This document shows positions 7,062 to 14,177 of a DNA stretch of 19,370 nt, one piece after another. How positions within the stretch are numbered: the first letter of the stretch is position 1; each line of letters starts with the position of its first letter. The DNA lies in assembly GCA_038215275.1 (NCBI GenBank), contig JBBQRA010000110.1, forward strand, positions 1-19,370, read 5' to 3'. Source of the stretch: Ga0077553 sp038215275. Its GTDB lineage: Bacteria; Acidobacteriota; Terriglobia; Bryobacterales; Bryobacteraceae. The position numbers and the translations under genes are program-made. The notes under the pieces are model-generated. The model had not been told where the DNA came from. It did no database searches and saw nothing but the letters and a program-made list of their open reading frames with translations.

Positions 7062-7271
7062 ATGGCTACCACCGCAAAAATCGCTAAGGATATCAAGCTG
7101 AAGAAGGCTGCGGATGCAAACGTACCCAAACTGGGAGTCCGTCATCGCAACCGTTGCTTCCGCTGCGGGCGGCCCCGCGGCTACATGCGCAAGTTTGGAC
7201 TTTGCCGCATCTGCTTCCGCCAGTTGGCGCTGTCGGGACAGATTCCCGGTGTTACGAAATCGAGCTGGTAA
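7062..7271 (+). CDS. rpsN: 30S ribosomal protein S14, zinc-binding short form
   Basis: S14 binds late in 30S head assembly. The short form is recognised by its zinc ribbon: cysteines 32, 35, 48 and 51 in CFRC and CRIC context, embedded in GRPRGYMRKFGLCRICFRQ, with the standard end GVTKSSW. At 69 residues it is a little longer than the usual 61; the extra residues form a basic N-terminal segment. AAGGA in the 20-nt gap precedes ATG 7062. This is the C+ type, which depends on zinc; many bacteria hold a zinc-free C- copy elsewhere, which cannot be judged here. The symbol rpsZ is also used. Confidence 0.98.
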   Translation: MATTAKIAKDIKLKKAADANVPKLGVRHRNRCFRCGRPRGYMRKFGLCRICFRQLALSGQIPGVTKSSW

Positions 7272-7320
7272 GCCCAGTTCACCCTCAGTATTTCTCTAGA
7301 GAAGGAAACCCGAACGGACC

Positions 7321-7716
7321 ATGACCAGCGATCCTATCGCCGATATGCTTACGCGGATCCGCAACGCGATGGCCGCCCGGCATCCTAAAGTGGATGTCCC
7401 GGGGTCGAAGCTAAAGTTGGAGATTGCCCGCATTCTCCGCGAAGAAGGCTACATCCTCAACTTTAAGCTCGCCGAGGAAGGCGCCAAGAAAATCATCAAG
7501 ATCTATCTGAAGTACACCCCAGCGAATGCGCCGGTGATTTCGAAGATGGAACGTATTTCCAAACCCGGTTGCCGGGTGTATGTCGGATCGAAGGACGTTC
7601 CACGCGTTCTCGGCGGCATGGGGATCAACATTCTGACCACGCCGAAGGGCGTAATGACTGGCCGCACCGCCCGGAAAGAGGGCGTGGGCGGCGAACTGCT
7701 CTGCCAAGTCTGGTAG
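7321..7716 (+). CDS. rpsH: 30S ribosomal protein S8
   Basis: S8 is a primary 16S-binding protein of the central domain and in Escherichia coli represses the spc operon. The 131-residue product starts MTSDPIADMLTRIRNAM and ends with the signature region around GVMTGRTARKEGVGGELLCQVW. Length is normal. GAAGGA (7301-7306) lies 14 nt before the ATG, longer than usual spacing, but the N-terminus matches the family exactly, so the start is secure. Confidence 0.99.
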   Translation: MTSDPIADMLTRIRNAMAARHPKVDVPGSKLKLEIARILREEGYILNFKLAEEGAKKIIKIYLKYTPANAPVISKMERISKPGCRVYVGSKDVPRVLGGMGINILTTPKGVMTGRTARKEGVGGELLCQVW

Positions 7717-7746
7717 AACTGCCGCTTAACTGAGAGAAAAAGAACT

Positions 7747-8286
7747 ATGTCGAGAGTAGGAAAAAAACCAATCCCGCTCCCCGCTGGGGTAAAAATCCAA
7801 ATCGGAGACCAACTTTCGGTTCAAGGACCGAAGGGCCAATTGATGGTTCCGATACCCGGGGGCATCCGGATTGAGCAGAACGCGAATGTACTGGAAGTGA
7901 AGCGCGACAGCGATTCCCATGCTGCCCTTCACGGACTGACGCGCGCGCTGGCCGCTAACGCAATTACCGGAGTTTCAACCGGTTTTACACGCGAGCTGGA
8001 CATCGTGGGCACCGGTTACCGGGCTGACGTTAAGGGAAGAGTCGTCGTGTTCACGTTGGGGTACTCCCATCCGATCGAGTTTCTTCTGCCGGATGGCGTG
8101 GATGCGAAGGTCGAAAAGATGACCCATTTGGTTCTGACCAGCCATGACCGTCAATTGATCGGTCAAGTGGCGGCGAACATGCGCTTCCTGCGTCCGCCGG
8201 ATCCATATAAAAACAAGGGCGTCCGTTACACGGGCGAAGTACTCCGCAAGAAGGCTGGTAAGTCTGGCGCGGGTGGTAAGAAGTAA
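7747..8286 (+). CDS. rplF: 50S ribosomal protein L6
   Basis: L6 lies near the sarcin-ricin loop and the factor-binding site. The 179-residue product has the two related domains of the family: the first begins MSRVGKKPIPLPAGV, the second carries GTGYRADVKG and ends with the signature PPDPYKNKGVRYTGEV. The C-terminal KKAGKSGAGGKK tail is usual. The ATG is preceded by GAGAAAAAG, a weak ribosome binding site. Length is normal. Confidence 0.99.
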   Translation: MSRVGKKPIPLPAGVKIQIGDQLSVQGPKGQLMVPIPGGIRIEQNANVLEVKRDSDSHAALHGLTRALAANAITGVSTGFTRELDIVGTGYRADVKGRVVVFTLGYSHPIEFLLPDGVDAKVEKMTHLVLTSHDRQLIGQVAANMRFLRPPDPYKNKGVRYTGEVLRKKAGKSGAGGKK

Positions 8287-8307
8287 GCGCGTGAGGAATA
8301 ACGAAGC

Positions 8308-8664
8308 ATGATCTCGAAAATCAATAAAGACGCCGTTCGTCGCCGCATTCATACCCGTATTCGCAAACGCGTTGAAGGCAGCCCCCAGCGGCCCCGCCTT
8401 GCAGTGTTCCGTAGCATTAAGCACATTTATGCGCAGGTCATCGACGACCTGGCCGGCGTGACAATCGCCTCGGCCTCGACGGCGGAGAAGGGCGCTGTAG
8501 ATGGTGGCAATGTGGCTGGTGCGCAAGCCATCGGCAAATTGGTTGCTGAGAGGGCCAAAGAGAAGGGCATTTCCAAGGTCGTTTTCGATCGGGGCGGCTT
8601 TCTTTATCATGGGCGGATCAAGGCGCTGGCCGATGCGGCCCGCGAAGCCGGATTGGAATTTTAA
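8308..8664 (+). CDS. rplR: 50S ribosomal protein L18
   Basis: L18 carries 5S rRNA into the 50S subunit together with L5. The 118-residue product has the basic N-terminus (RRRIHTRIRKRVEG) followed by RPRLAVFRSIKHIYAQVIDD, the VFDRGGFLYHGRIKALADAARE signature and the short end AGLEF. Length is normal. GAGGAA in the 21-nt gap after rplF is its ribosome binding site. Confidence 0.98.
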   Translation: MISKINKDAVRRRIHTRIRKRVEGSPQRPRLAVFRSIKHIYAQVIDDLAGVTIASASTAEKGAVDGGNVAGAQAIGKLVAERAKEKGISKVVFDRGGFLYHGRIKALADAAREAGLEF

Positions 8665-8685
8665 GGGGCCGAGGAGAAATAACGC

Positions 8686-9195
8686 ATGCCAGCTACCGTA
8701 GTCAAGAGAGTCGAAGCGACCGCCAATCTGAAAGAGCAAGTCGTCTCGATCAACCGCGTCACGAAGGTCGTCAAGGGCGGTAAGAACCTCAGCTTCTCGG
8801 CTCTGGTTGTTGTCGGAGATCCTCAGGCGAAGATTGTTGGGTTTGGCACTGGAAAGGCCAAAGAAGTTCCGGCCGCGATCAAGAAGGGCATTGAATCGGC
8901 CAAGAAGAACCTTCACAAGATCAATGTTCTCGAAACTACCATCGCCCACGCGGCCACCGGCCGTTTCGGTGCAGGTCTTGTCTTGATCAAGCCGGCGCCG
9001 GAAGGTACAGGTGTGATCGCCGGCAGCGCCGTCCGCGCCGTGATTCAGGCCGTTGGAATCCCGAACGTCCTGACGAAGTGCCTGGGTTCTCGGAATCCCC
9101 ACAACATGGTAAAGGCTACGATGGCGGCCCTTGTGCAACTTCGTGATAAGGGCGAAGTCGCCGACATCCGGGGAATCGCGCCGGAGAAGATGTAA
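8686..9195 (+). CDS. rpsE: 30S ribosomal protein S5
   Basis: S5 supports decoding accuracy and, with S3 and S4, the mRNA entry channel. The 169-residue product has the double-stranded-RNA-binding N-terminal domain (VVSINRVTKVVKGGKNLSFSA, then GFGTGKAKEVPAAI) and the C-terminal domain with GTGVIAGSAVRAVIQAVGI and the KCLGSRNPHNMVKAT motif. Length is normal. GAGGAG (8671-8676) lies 9 nt before ATG 8686. Confidence 0.99.
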   Translation: MPATVVKRVEATANLKEQVVSINRVTKVVKGGKNLSFSALVVVGDPQAKIVGFGTGKAKEVPAAIKKGIESAKKNLHKINVLETTIAHAATGRFGAGLVLIKPAPEGTGVIAGSAVRAVIQAVGIPNVLTKCLGSRNPHNMVKATMAALVQLRDKGEVADIRGIAPEKM

Positions 9196-9207
9196 GGATC
9201 TGTTGCC

Positions 9208-9393
9208 ATGAGCACTGCTAAAATGATAAAAATCCAGCTGTATCGGAGCCCGATCAGCACCCCGGAACCGCACAAAGCAATCGTGCGTTCTTTGGGATTG
9301 AAGAAAATGAACCGGATCGTCGAGCGCCCGGACACCGCCTCTTTCCGAGGTATGGTGGCTAAGGTGCCTCACTTGCTCCGGATTGTAGAATAG
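9208..9393 (+). CDS. rpmD: 50S ribosomal protein L30
   Basis: L30 is a small ferredoxin-fold protein of the 50S subunit. The 61-residue product has the family core IKIQLYRSPISTPEPHKAIV, the LGLKKMNRIVERPDT turn and the closing GMVAKVPHLLRIVE. It lacks any extension. The start at 9208 follows AAGGAT; the sixth codon is also ATG and would give an N-terminus that fits equally well. Some lineages lack rpmD, so its presence here is informative. Confidence 0.96.
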   Translation: MSTAKMIKIQLYRSPISTPEPHKAIVRSLGLKKMNRIVERPDTASFRGMVAKVPHLLRIVE

Positions 9394-9417
9394 CGAGCCG
9401 CGTGGAGACGACCTCAA

Positions 9418-9870
9418 ATGAATCTCAGTGATATTAAACCCCCTGCCGGACAAGTAAAGAAGAAGCAACGCGTTGGCCAGGGTATGGGTACTGGTCGGGG
9501 CAAGTTCTCCGGTCGCGGCGCGAAAGGCGCCAAGTCCATAAGCGGTTACTCCCGGATGCGCGGTTTCGAAGGCGGTCAGATGCCGCTTCACCGTCGTCTT
9601 CCGAAGCGCGGCTTTACCAACATCTTTCGAAAAGAATACGCCATCGTAAACCTGTCGACGCTCGACAAGTTGACTGGTGACACTTTCGACGCTGCGAAGG
9701 TTGTGGAACTAGGCATTATTAAAAAGATGCTGGATGGTCTGAAGATTCTCGCCAACGGCGAAATCACGCGTCCGATCCACGTTACCGCCAATATCTTTTC
9801 GAAGGCCGCCGAAGAAAAGATCAAGGCCGCTGGTGGCACCGTCACCGTCATCGAGAAGAAGAAGAAGTAG
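9418..9870 (+). CDS. rplO: 50S ribosomal protein L15
   Basis: L15 is a late-assembly 50S protein with a long glycine-rich N-terminal arm. The 150-residue product shows this arm: RVGQGMGTGRGKFSGRGAKG at about 18-37, then GFEGGQMPLHRRLPKRGF. The globular domain ends with the family motif around KIKAAGGTVTVIE and a lysine-rich tail. The ATG follows a GGAG in the 24-nt gap. It precedes secY as in nearly all bacteria. Confidence 0.99.
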   Translation: MNLSDIKPPAGQVKKKQRVGQGMGTGRGKFSGRGAKGAKSISGYSRMRGFEGGQMPLHRRLPKRGFTNIFRKEYAIVNLSTLDKLTGDTFDAAKVVELGIIKKMLDGLKILANGEITRPIHVTANIFSKAAEEKIKAAGGTVTVIEKKKK

Positions 9871-9894
9871 TCCGGTCCCTTATAACGAAGCGTC

Positions 9895-11289
9895 ATGAAG
9901 TTCTTCGAAGCACTGGCGAACGCATTCAAGATTCCGGATCTCCGGAATCGGATTCTTTTCACCCTCGGCATGTTGGCGATCTATCGTCTGGGCGGGCATA
10001 TCCCCACGCCCGGGATTGACGCTGATCAGCTGGAGGAGTTTTTCCGGCAGAACCAAGGCACCCTTTTCGGGTTTATTGATCTGTTTTCCGGCGGTATGTT
10101 CCGTCGGCTCACAGTCTTTGCTTTGGGCATCATGCCCTATATCACGGCATCCATCATCCTTCAGTTGATGACGATCGTGGTGCCTACGCTGGAGAAGCTC
10201 TCGAAAGAGGGCGAGTTGGGACGTCGGAAGATCACTCAATGGACCCGATACCTTACCGTCGGCTTGGCCTTGGTCCAATCCTTTACGATCGCCACGGCTT
10301 TGCAGTCCCAAGGCAACTTCGTCGTGAACCCCGGCTTCGGTTTCGTCTTCATGACGATGATTTCGCTCACTACTGGCACGGCATTCATTATGTGGCTGGG
10401 TGAGCAGATCACCGAACGTGGCATTGGTAACGGGATGTCGCTCATCATCTTTACTGGTATTGTGGTCGGTCTGCCCCAAGCGATTGGGAACATATACCAG
10501 AAAGCCTTCGAAACGCGTGAGTGGAATATTGTCCAGTTGCTGATCATCATCGCAATCATGATTGCGGTGGTTGGCCTGATCGTACTCGTAGAACGTGGCG
10601 AACGCCGGATACCCGTTCAGTATGCCCGTCGGGTCGTTGGCCGTCGCATGATGGGCGGACAATCGACACATCTGCCGCTGAAAGTGAACGCTGGAGGCGT
10701 GATTCCGGTGATCTTCGCGAGCTCGCTCCTGACATTCCCTCAAACGCTGACTCAGATCGCCTGGGTTCGAGACAATCCTTATTTGAGCGCGATGTTGCGG
10801 AGCATTCAGCACTCCGAACCGCTCTACATCATCCTTTTCATTGTTCTGATTGTCTTCTTCTGCTTCTTCTACGTGTCGATTATCTTCAACCCTAATGAAG
10901 CGGCCGACAACATGCGGAAGTACGGTGGTTTCATCCCGGGCATCCGGCCCGGCAAAAATACTGCCGATTACATGAACAATATTCTGACCAAGATCACGGT
11001 GGTTGGCGGATTGTATCTTTCGATCCTCTGCTTGCTTCCAGAGATCATGATTTCTGGCGTCAAACTCCAGCACCTTCCTTTAATTGGAAATTGGGTCGAC
11101 GCTTACTTCCCCCGCTTCATCCTGGACGGTCTAAACGTGAACTTCTACTTCGGAGGCACCTCCCTGCTCATCGTCGTCGGCGTGGCAATGGACACGGTCA
11201 ACCAGATTGAGGCCCAACTCATTATGCGGCACTACGAGGGCTTCACCCCTCGCGCGGGCCGGATTCGTGGTCGCCGCTCGTCGGCTTAA
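9895..11289 (+). CDS. secY: Preprotein translocase subunit SecY
   Basis: SecY forms the membrane channel for export and insertion of proteins, with SecE and SecG. The 464-residue product has the usual ten-helix pattern: helix 1 after DLRNRILFTLG, then the IPTPGID plug region, the FALGIMPYITASIILQLM helix and the GIGNGMSLIIFTGIV segment. The VNAGGVIPVIFASSLL stretch and the cytosolic loop with GFIPGIRPGKNTADY also match SecY. Length is slightly above the common 435-445. The ribosome binding site is weak (ACGAAG). The 3' end is closely followed by adk without a clear spacer signal. Confidence 0.99.
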   Translation: MKFFEALANAFKIPDLRNRILFTLGMLAIYRLGGHIPTPGIDADQLEEFFRQNQGTLFGFIDLFSGGMFRRLTVFALGIMPYITASIILQLMTIVVPTLEKLSKEGELGRRKITQWTRYLTVGLALVQSFTIATALQSQGNFVVNPGFGFVFMTMISLTTGTAFIMWLGEQITERGIGNGMSLIIFTGIVVGLPQAIGNIYQKAFETREWNIVQLLIIIAIMIAVVGLIVLVERGERRIPVQYARRVVGRRMMGGQSTHLPLKVNAGGVIPVIFASSLLTFPQTLTQIAWVRDNPYLSAMLRSIQHSEPLYIILFIVLIVFFCFFYVSIIFNPNEAADNMRKYGGFIPGIRPGKNTADYMNNILTKITVVGGLYLSILCLLPEIMISGVKLQHLPLIGNWVDAYFPRFILDGLNVNFYFGGTSLLIVVGVAMDTVNQIEAQLIMRHYEGFTPRAGRIRGRRSSA

Positions 11290-11308
11290 TCGGATCGCTC
11301 TTTCGCAA

Positions 11309-12028
11309 TTGAATACCGTCGTTGCCGCCAGTTTTCGTGCTTCCAAACCCCTGGCGGTGTTGTTGTACGGCGCACCGGGTTCCGGAAAAGGCACTTTAGG
11401 AAGAATGCTCAGTCAAGTCACCGCTTGGCCGCATGTCTCAACCGGTGAACTTCTTCGGCAGCATATCGCAGCGGGCACTCCTGCGGGACAAGCGTCGGTA
11501 GGAATCCTACAAGGCGGCTATGCCCCGGATGCCGTTGTTAACGAACTTGTAGCGGGCCGGATGTCAGAACCGGATTGCCAGAAGGGAATCATCCTGGATG
11601 GTTATCCTAGAACATTGGAGCAAACGCTTCAGTTTCTTCCGGTGCTACGCTATCTTGAGATCGAGCCTCTGCTGGTCCGGCTAATCCTGGACTATACTGA
11701 AATAGAGCTCCGATTGCAGGCTAGGCGGTTCTGTTCTTCCTGTGGTGCGATTTTTAACGTTTTGCGATTACCGCCTCGGAAAGCAGGAGTCTGCGACGAG
11801 TGCGGTGAGCATCTAGCCGAGCGAGTGGATGATCGGTCTGATTTCATCGTCAGACGGTACGAACACTATGCGACGCTCACCGAGCCGGTGGAACGCTACT
11901 TACAGGCCCAAGCCATCAGGAACTGGGAATTTAGCGCGACCGCGAAACCAGCATCGATCCTGAACGAATTTTTGAACAGACTACTGCACTACGCATTGAT
12001 TGAACCCAACTCATCCGCTGCCAAATGA
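11309..12028 (+). CDS. adk: Adenylate kinase (zinc-lid type), start uncertain
   Basis: Adenylate kinase converts ATP and AMP to two ADP. Counting from TTG 11309, the product has 239 residues: P-loop GAPGSGKGT at 21-29, AMP-site STGELLR at 44-50 and DGYPRT at 97-102. The lid has cysteines 142, 145, 162 and 165, a likely zinc site, followed by ERVDD and VRRYEHY, which supply the expected arginines. No ATG lies between the secY stop and the P-loop. An ATG at 11207 in this frame would overlap secY by 83 nt and add a basic, unrelated segment; GTG 11357 would leave just three residues before the P-loop. TTG 11309 is a compromise without a visible ribosome binding site. The stop overlaps map as ATGA. 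Confidence 0.88.
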   Translation: MNTVVAASFRASKPLAVLLYGAPGSGKGTLGRMLSQVTAWPHVSTGELLRQHIAAGTPAGQASVGILQGGYAPDAVVNELVAGRMSEPDCQKGIILDGYPRTLEQTLQFLPVLRYLEIEPLLVRLILDYTEIELRLQARRFCSSCGAIFNVLRLPPRKAGVCDECGEHLAERVDDRSDFIVRRYEHYATLTEPVERYLQAQAIRNWEFSATAKPASILNEFLNRLLHYALIEPNSSAAK

Positions 12029-12795
12029 TCATTCGCAAAAGTCCTGCTGAACTCGAGAAAATGCGCCGCAGCGGCCTTCTCGTTTACCAGATATTGCAGA
12101 CCGTAGCGGGGATGGTAAAAGAAGGCGTCTCGACATTGGAATTGGAAACAACTGCCGAAAAATTGATCCTCGACGCCGGTGCGCGGCCTGCCTTCAAAGG
12201 CTACTACTCCGCCGCGGCAGGGAACCGTTACCCGTATGTACTTTGCACCTCGGTTAACGACGAGATCGTTCATGGCATGCCCTCGAAGCACAAGATTTTG
12301 AAAAGCGGCGATATCATCTCGATCGACACTGGCGTTCAGTTGGATGGCTACTACGGCGATTCGGCGATCACGGTAGGGGTGGGCGAGCTTAGTCCGCAGT
12401 TGGCGAAGTTGCTCACTGTAACCCAGGAATCGCTGGAGCGAGCGATTGAAAAGGTACGGCCAGGCAATCGGCTGTTCGATATTTGCTCGACGGTCCAGAA
12501 GCACGTCGAGTCTAACGGATTTACGATAGTCAGGGAATTCGTCGGTCACGGAATTGGAACGGAGCTGCACGAAGAGCCCCAAGTACCCAACTACGTGGAT
12601 CGCAACAACGAAAATCCCCGGTTGAAAGAGGGCATGGTCCTAGCGATCGAGCCAATGGTGAACGCGGGAAAGCCGCAATCCAAAGTTTTATCCGATCGTT
12701 GGACCGCCGTGAGTCAGGATGGTTCAGCTTCGGCACATTTCGAGCATTGTGTTGCTGTAACGAAAGACGGACCTTGGGTGTTAACCCGGCCGTGA
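12025..12795 (+). CDS. map: Methionine aminopeptidase, type I
   Basis: This cytosolic metalloenzyme removes the initiator methionine from nascent proteins. The 256-residue product has all expected residues: His83 (IVHGMP), metal ligands Asp101 and Asp112 (SIDTG and YYGDSA), His175 (GHGIG), Glu209 (AIEPM) and Glu240 (HFEHC). No N-terminal SH3 or zinc-finger extension is present, so it is the plain type Ia form. Its ATG overlaps the adk stop by 4 nt, indicating translational coupling. The adk-map-infA-rpmJ order is common between the spc and alpha blocks. Confidence 0.98.
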   Translation: MIIRKSPAELEKMRRSGLLVYQILQTVAGMVKEGVSTLELETTAEKLILDAGARPAFKGYYSAAAGNRYPYVLCTSVNDEIVHGMPSKHKILKSGDIISIDTGVQLDGYYGDSAITVGVGELSPQLAKLLTVTQESLERAIEKVRPGNRLFDICSTVQKHVESNGFTIVREFVGHGIGTELHEEPQVPNYVDRNNENPRLKEGMVLAIEPMVNAGKPQSKVLSDRWTAVSQDGSASAHFEHCVAVTKDGPWVLTRP

Positions 12796-12809
12796 GTAGT
12801 TGAGACCAC

Positions 12810-13019
12810 ATGCAAGTCCACCGCGCGACCGTCGTAGAGCTTATGCCGAACGGCATCGTCAAAGTGGAGTTAGAAAACCGGCAACAAGTGCTCGCACACG
12901 CGGCCGGGATTCGAGAAGTTCAGTTTGTCCGGCTTCGGCCGGGAGACCAAGTTGAAGTGACGCTCTCGCCACAGGATCATACGCGAGGCCGAATCACGGG
13001 GGCACCAAGGAAGTCATGA
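12810..13019 (+). CDS. infA: Translation initiation factor IF-1
   Basis: IF-1 is a single OB-fold protein that blocks the 30S A site during initiation. The 69-residue product matches across the core: ATVVELMPNGIVKVELEN, QVLAHAAG, VRLRPGDQVEVTLSPQD and TRGRIT. It lacks the usual first six to eight residues (the MAKEDxIE part), and an in-frame TGA at 12801 rules out an upstream start. It also carries less common residues in the middle (AAGIREVQF). The identification is firm, but it is a somewhat divergent IF-1; a second copy may exist elsewhere. The end overlaps rpmJ by 4 nt. Confidence 0.93.
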   Translation: MQVHRATVVELMPNGIVKVELENRQQVLAHAAGIREVQFVRLRPGDQVEVTLSPQDHTRGRITGAPRKS

Positions 13020-13129
13020 AAGTACGGGCATCGGTTAAGAAAATTTGTGATAAGTGCAAGATCATTCACCGCTACGGAACGGTGCGGGTTATCTGCACGA
13101 ATCCGAAACACAAACAGCGGCAAGGCTAA
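13016..13129 (+). CDS. rpmJ: 50S ribosomal protein L36
   Basis: This 37-residue gene translates as MKVRASVKKICDKCKIIHRY followed by GTVRVICTNPKHKQRQG, a textbook L36. The zinc ribbon ligands are Cys11, Cys14, Cys27 and His32, so it is the zinc-binding C+ form. L36 is one of the last proteins added to the 50S subunit. The ATG overlaps the infA stop as ATGA, which implies coupled translation. It is too short for common length cut-offs and is easily missed. Confidence 0.98.
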   Translation: MKVRASVKKICDKCKIIHRYGTVRVICTNPKHKQRQG

Positions 13130-13187
13130 GCGCGACCCGCTTTTGCCTTTTAACAGCGATTTTTAGAGAAACAGGAGAACCCAGCCT

Positions 13188-13571
13188 ATGGCACGTATCG
13201 CCGGCGTCGATCTTCCCGCAAAAAAGCGAGCTGAGATCGGTCTCACTTACATTTATGGCATTGGCCGCACCCGTGCGAAGTCGATCCTTTACCGGGTCGG
13301 CGTCGACCCGAACCGCAAGATTTCGGACCTGACCGAGGACGAAGTCAACCAGATCCGTACGCTCCTTGAAAACGAGGGTGCTGTCGAGGGTGACCTCCGC
13401 AAGGAAGTCTCGCTCAACATCAAGCGGCTGATCGAGATGGGTTCGTATCGCGGATTGCGTCACCGTCGCGGCCTCCCGGCCCGCGGCCAGCGCACGCACA
13501 CGAATGCCCGGACGCGGAAAGGCCCGCGGAAGGGTACTGTCACCAACAAGAAGAAGCCGGGCCAGAAGTAA
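13188..13571 (+). CDS. rpsM: 30S ribosomal protein S13
   Basis: S13 lies at the top of the 30S head and forms intersubunit bridges and P-site tRNA contacts. The 127-residue product starts MARIAGVDLPAKKRAEIGLT, contains the helix-two-turns-helix region (IYGIGRTRAKSIL), and ends in the basic tail signature GLRHRRGLPARGQRTHTNAR. Length is normal. AGGAG (13173-13177) lies 10 nt before the ATG. It opens the alpha block; the 58-nt upstream gap is T-rich but no promoter stands out. Confidence 0.99.
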   Translation: MARIAGVDLPAKKRAEIGLTYIYGIGRTRAKSILYRVGVDPNRKISDLTEDEVNQIRTLLENEGAVEGDLRKEVSLNIKRLIEMGSYRGLRHRRGLPARGQRTHTNARTRKGPRKGTVTNKKKPGQK

Positions 13572-13592
13572 GGGACCGCACAGTAAACGAAC

Positions 13593-14000
13593 ATGGCCAA
13601 AGCACCAGCAAAAAACGCGAAGAAGAAGGCCTTCAAGAAGAAGGAAAGAAAGAACGTACCGATGGGTCTCTGCCACGTGCAGGCGACCTTCAACAATACG
13701 ATCATTACGTTTACGGACCCGATTGGCAACGTTATCGCTTGGTCGAGCTCCGGTTCGCTTGGCTTCCGTGGTTCTCGTAAGGGTACGCCGTTCGCCGCTC
13801 AGCAAGCATCGCTAACGGCGGCGAACAAGGCGAAGGAATCCGGCCTGCGGACTGTTGAGGTTCGGGTGAGCGGTCCGGGCGCCGGGCGTGAATCCGCAAT
13901 CCGGGCATTGTCGACGGCGGGAATCGAAGTTCGTTCCATTAAGGATCGGACCCCGATTCCGCACAACGGCTGTCGTCCCCCGAAGAAGCGCCGCGTCTGA
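13593..14000 (+). CDS. rpsK: 30S ribosomal protein S11
   Basis: S11 lies on the 30S platform near the E site and the Shine-Dalgarno helix. The 135-residue product has a lysine/alanine-rich N-terminus of about 25 residues. The core that follows includes VQATFNNTIITFTD and VSGPGAGRESAIRAL. The invariant C-terminal RTPIPHNGCRPPKKRRV is complete. Length is slightly above the usual 129 because of the basic N-terminus. No strong ribosome binding site is seen in the 21-nt gap. It is followed by the longest non-coding gap of the supercluster. Confidence 0.99.
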   Translation: MAKAPAKNAKKKAFKKKERKNVPMGLCHVQATFNNTIITFTDPIGNVIAWSSSGSLGFRGSRKGTPFAAQQASLTAANKAKESGLRTVEVRVSGPGAGRESAIRALSTAGIEVRSIKDRTPIPHNGCRPPKKRRV

Positions 14001-14177
14001 TCCCATTCAGTTCTACTTTTTTACACACTCCGACGGCCGGTGGTGCTGTTGCCCCGGAGTGTGTCATACTGTTAACTGACGGATAGTGCCCTTCGGCGCG
14101 TCCGTCATCAAAGCAGGACGAAGGCATTTGCCGTAAACTGCACCCTGAGTGAAAGCTCAAAGGTTCGAGGAGATTGA
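14001..14177 (+). promoter_or_regulatory. Leader of rpsD with two hairpins
   Basis: This 177-nt spacer contains two inverted repeats. The first pairs ACACACTCCG (14023-14032) with CGGAGTGTGT (14055-14064), a perfect 10-bp stem. The second pairs TGACGGA (14077-14083) with TCCGTCA (14101-14107) and has an inner stem GTGCC/GGCGC around CTTC. Neither is followed by a T-run, so they are not plain terminators. A weak promoter-like pair, TTGCCC (14049-14054) and TTAACT (14072-14077) 17 nt apart with a TG before it, lies across them. The rpsD site GAGGAG follows at 14167-14172. Since S4 is a known autoregulator in other bacteria, an S4-responsive leader is a reasonable guess. Confidence 0.5.

Noticed and set aside
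7975..9591. 538-codon open frame on the - strand across rplF to rplO
   Set aside because: It lies fully antisense to six strongly conserved ribosomal genes. Its product is His/Arg/Asp-rich with no domain pattern, typical of a shadow frame opposite biased codons.
9880..11073. 397-codon open frame on the - strand opposite secY
   Set aside because: Antisense to the membrane-helix codons of secY; it yields a charged, His/Asp/Gln-rich sequence with no recognisable fold. It is a codon-bias artefact.
11207..11308. ATG start of adk inside secY
   Set aside because: It would overlap the conserved secY end by 83 nt and add an Arg/Ala-rich segment not seen in adenylate kinases. It is kept only as a remote alternative.
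14017..14022. T6 tract after rpsK as an intrinsic terminator
   Set aside because: The T-run comes before, not after, the nearest stem, and no GC-rich stem precedes it closely.
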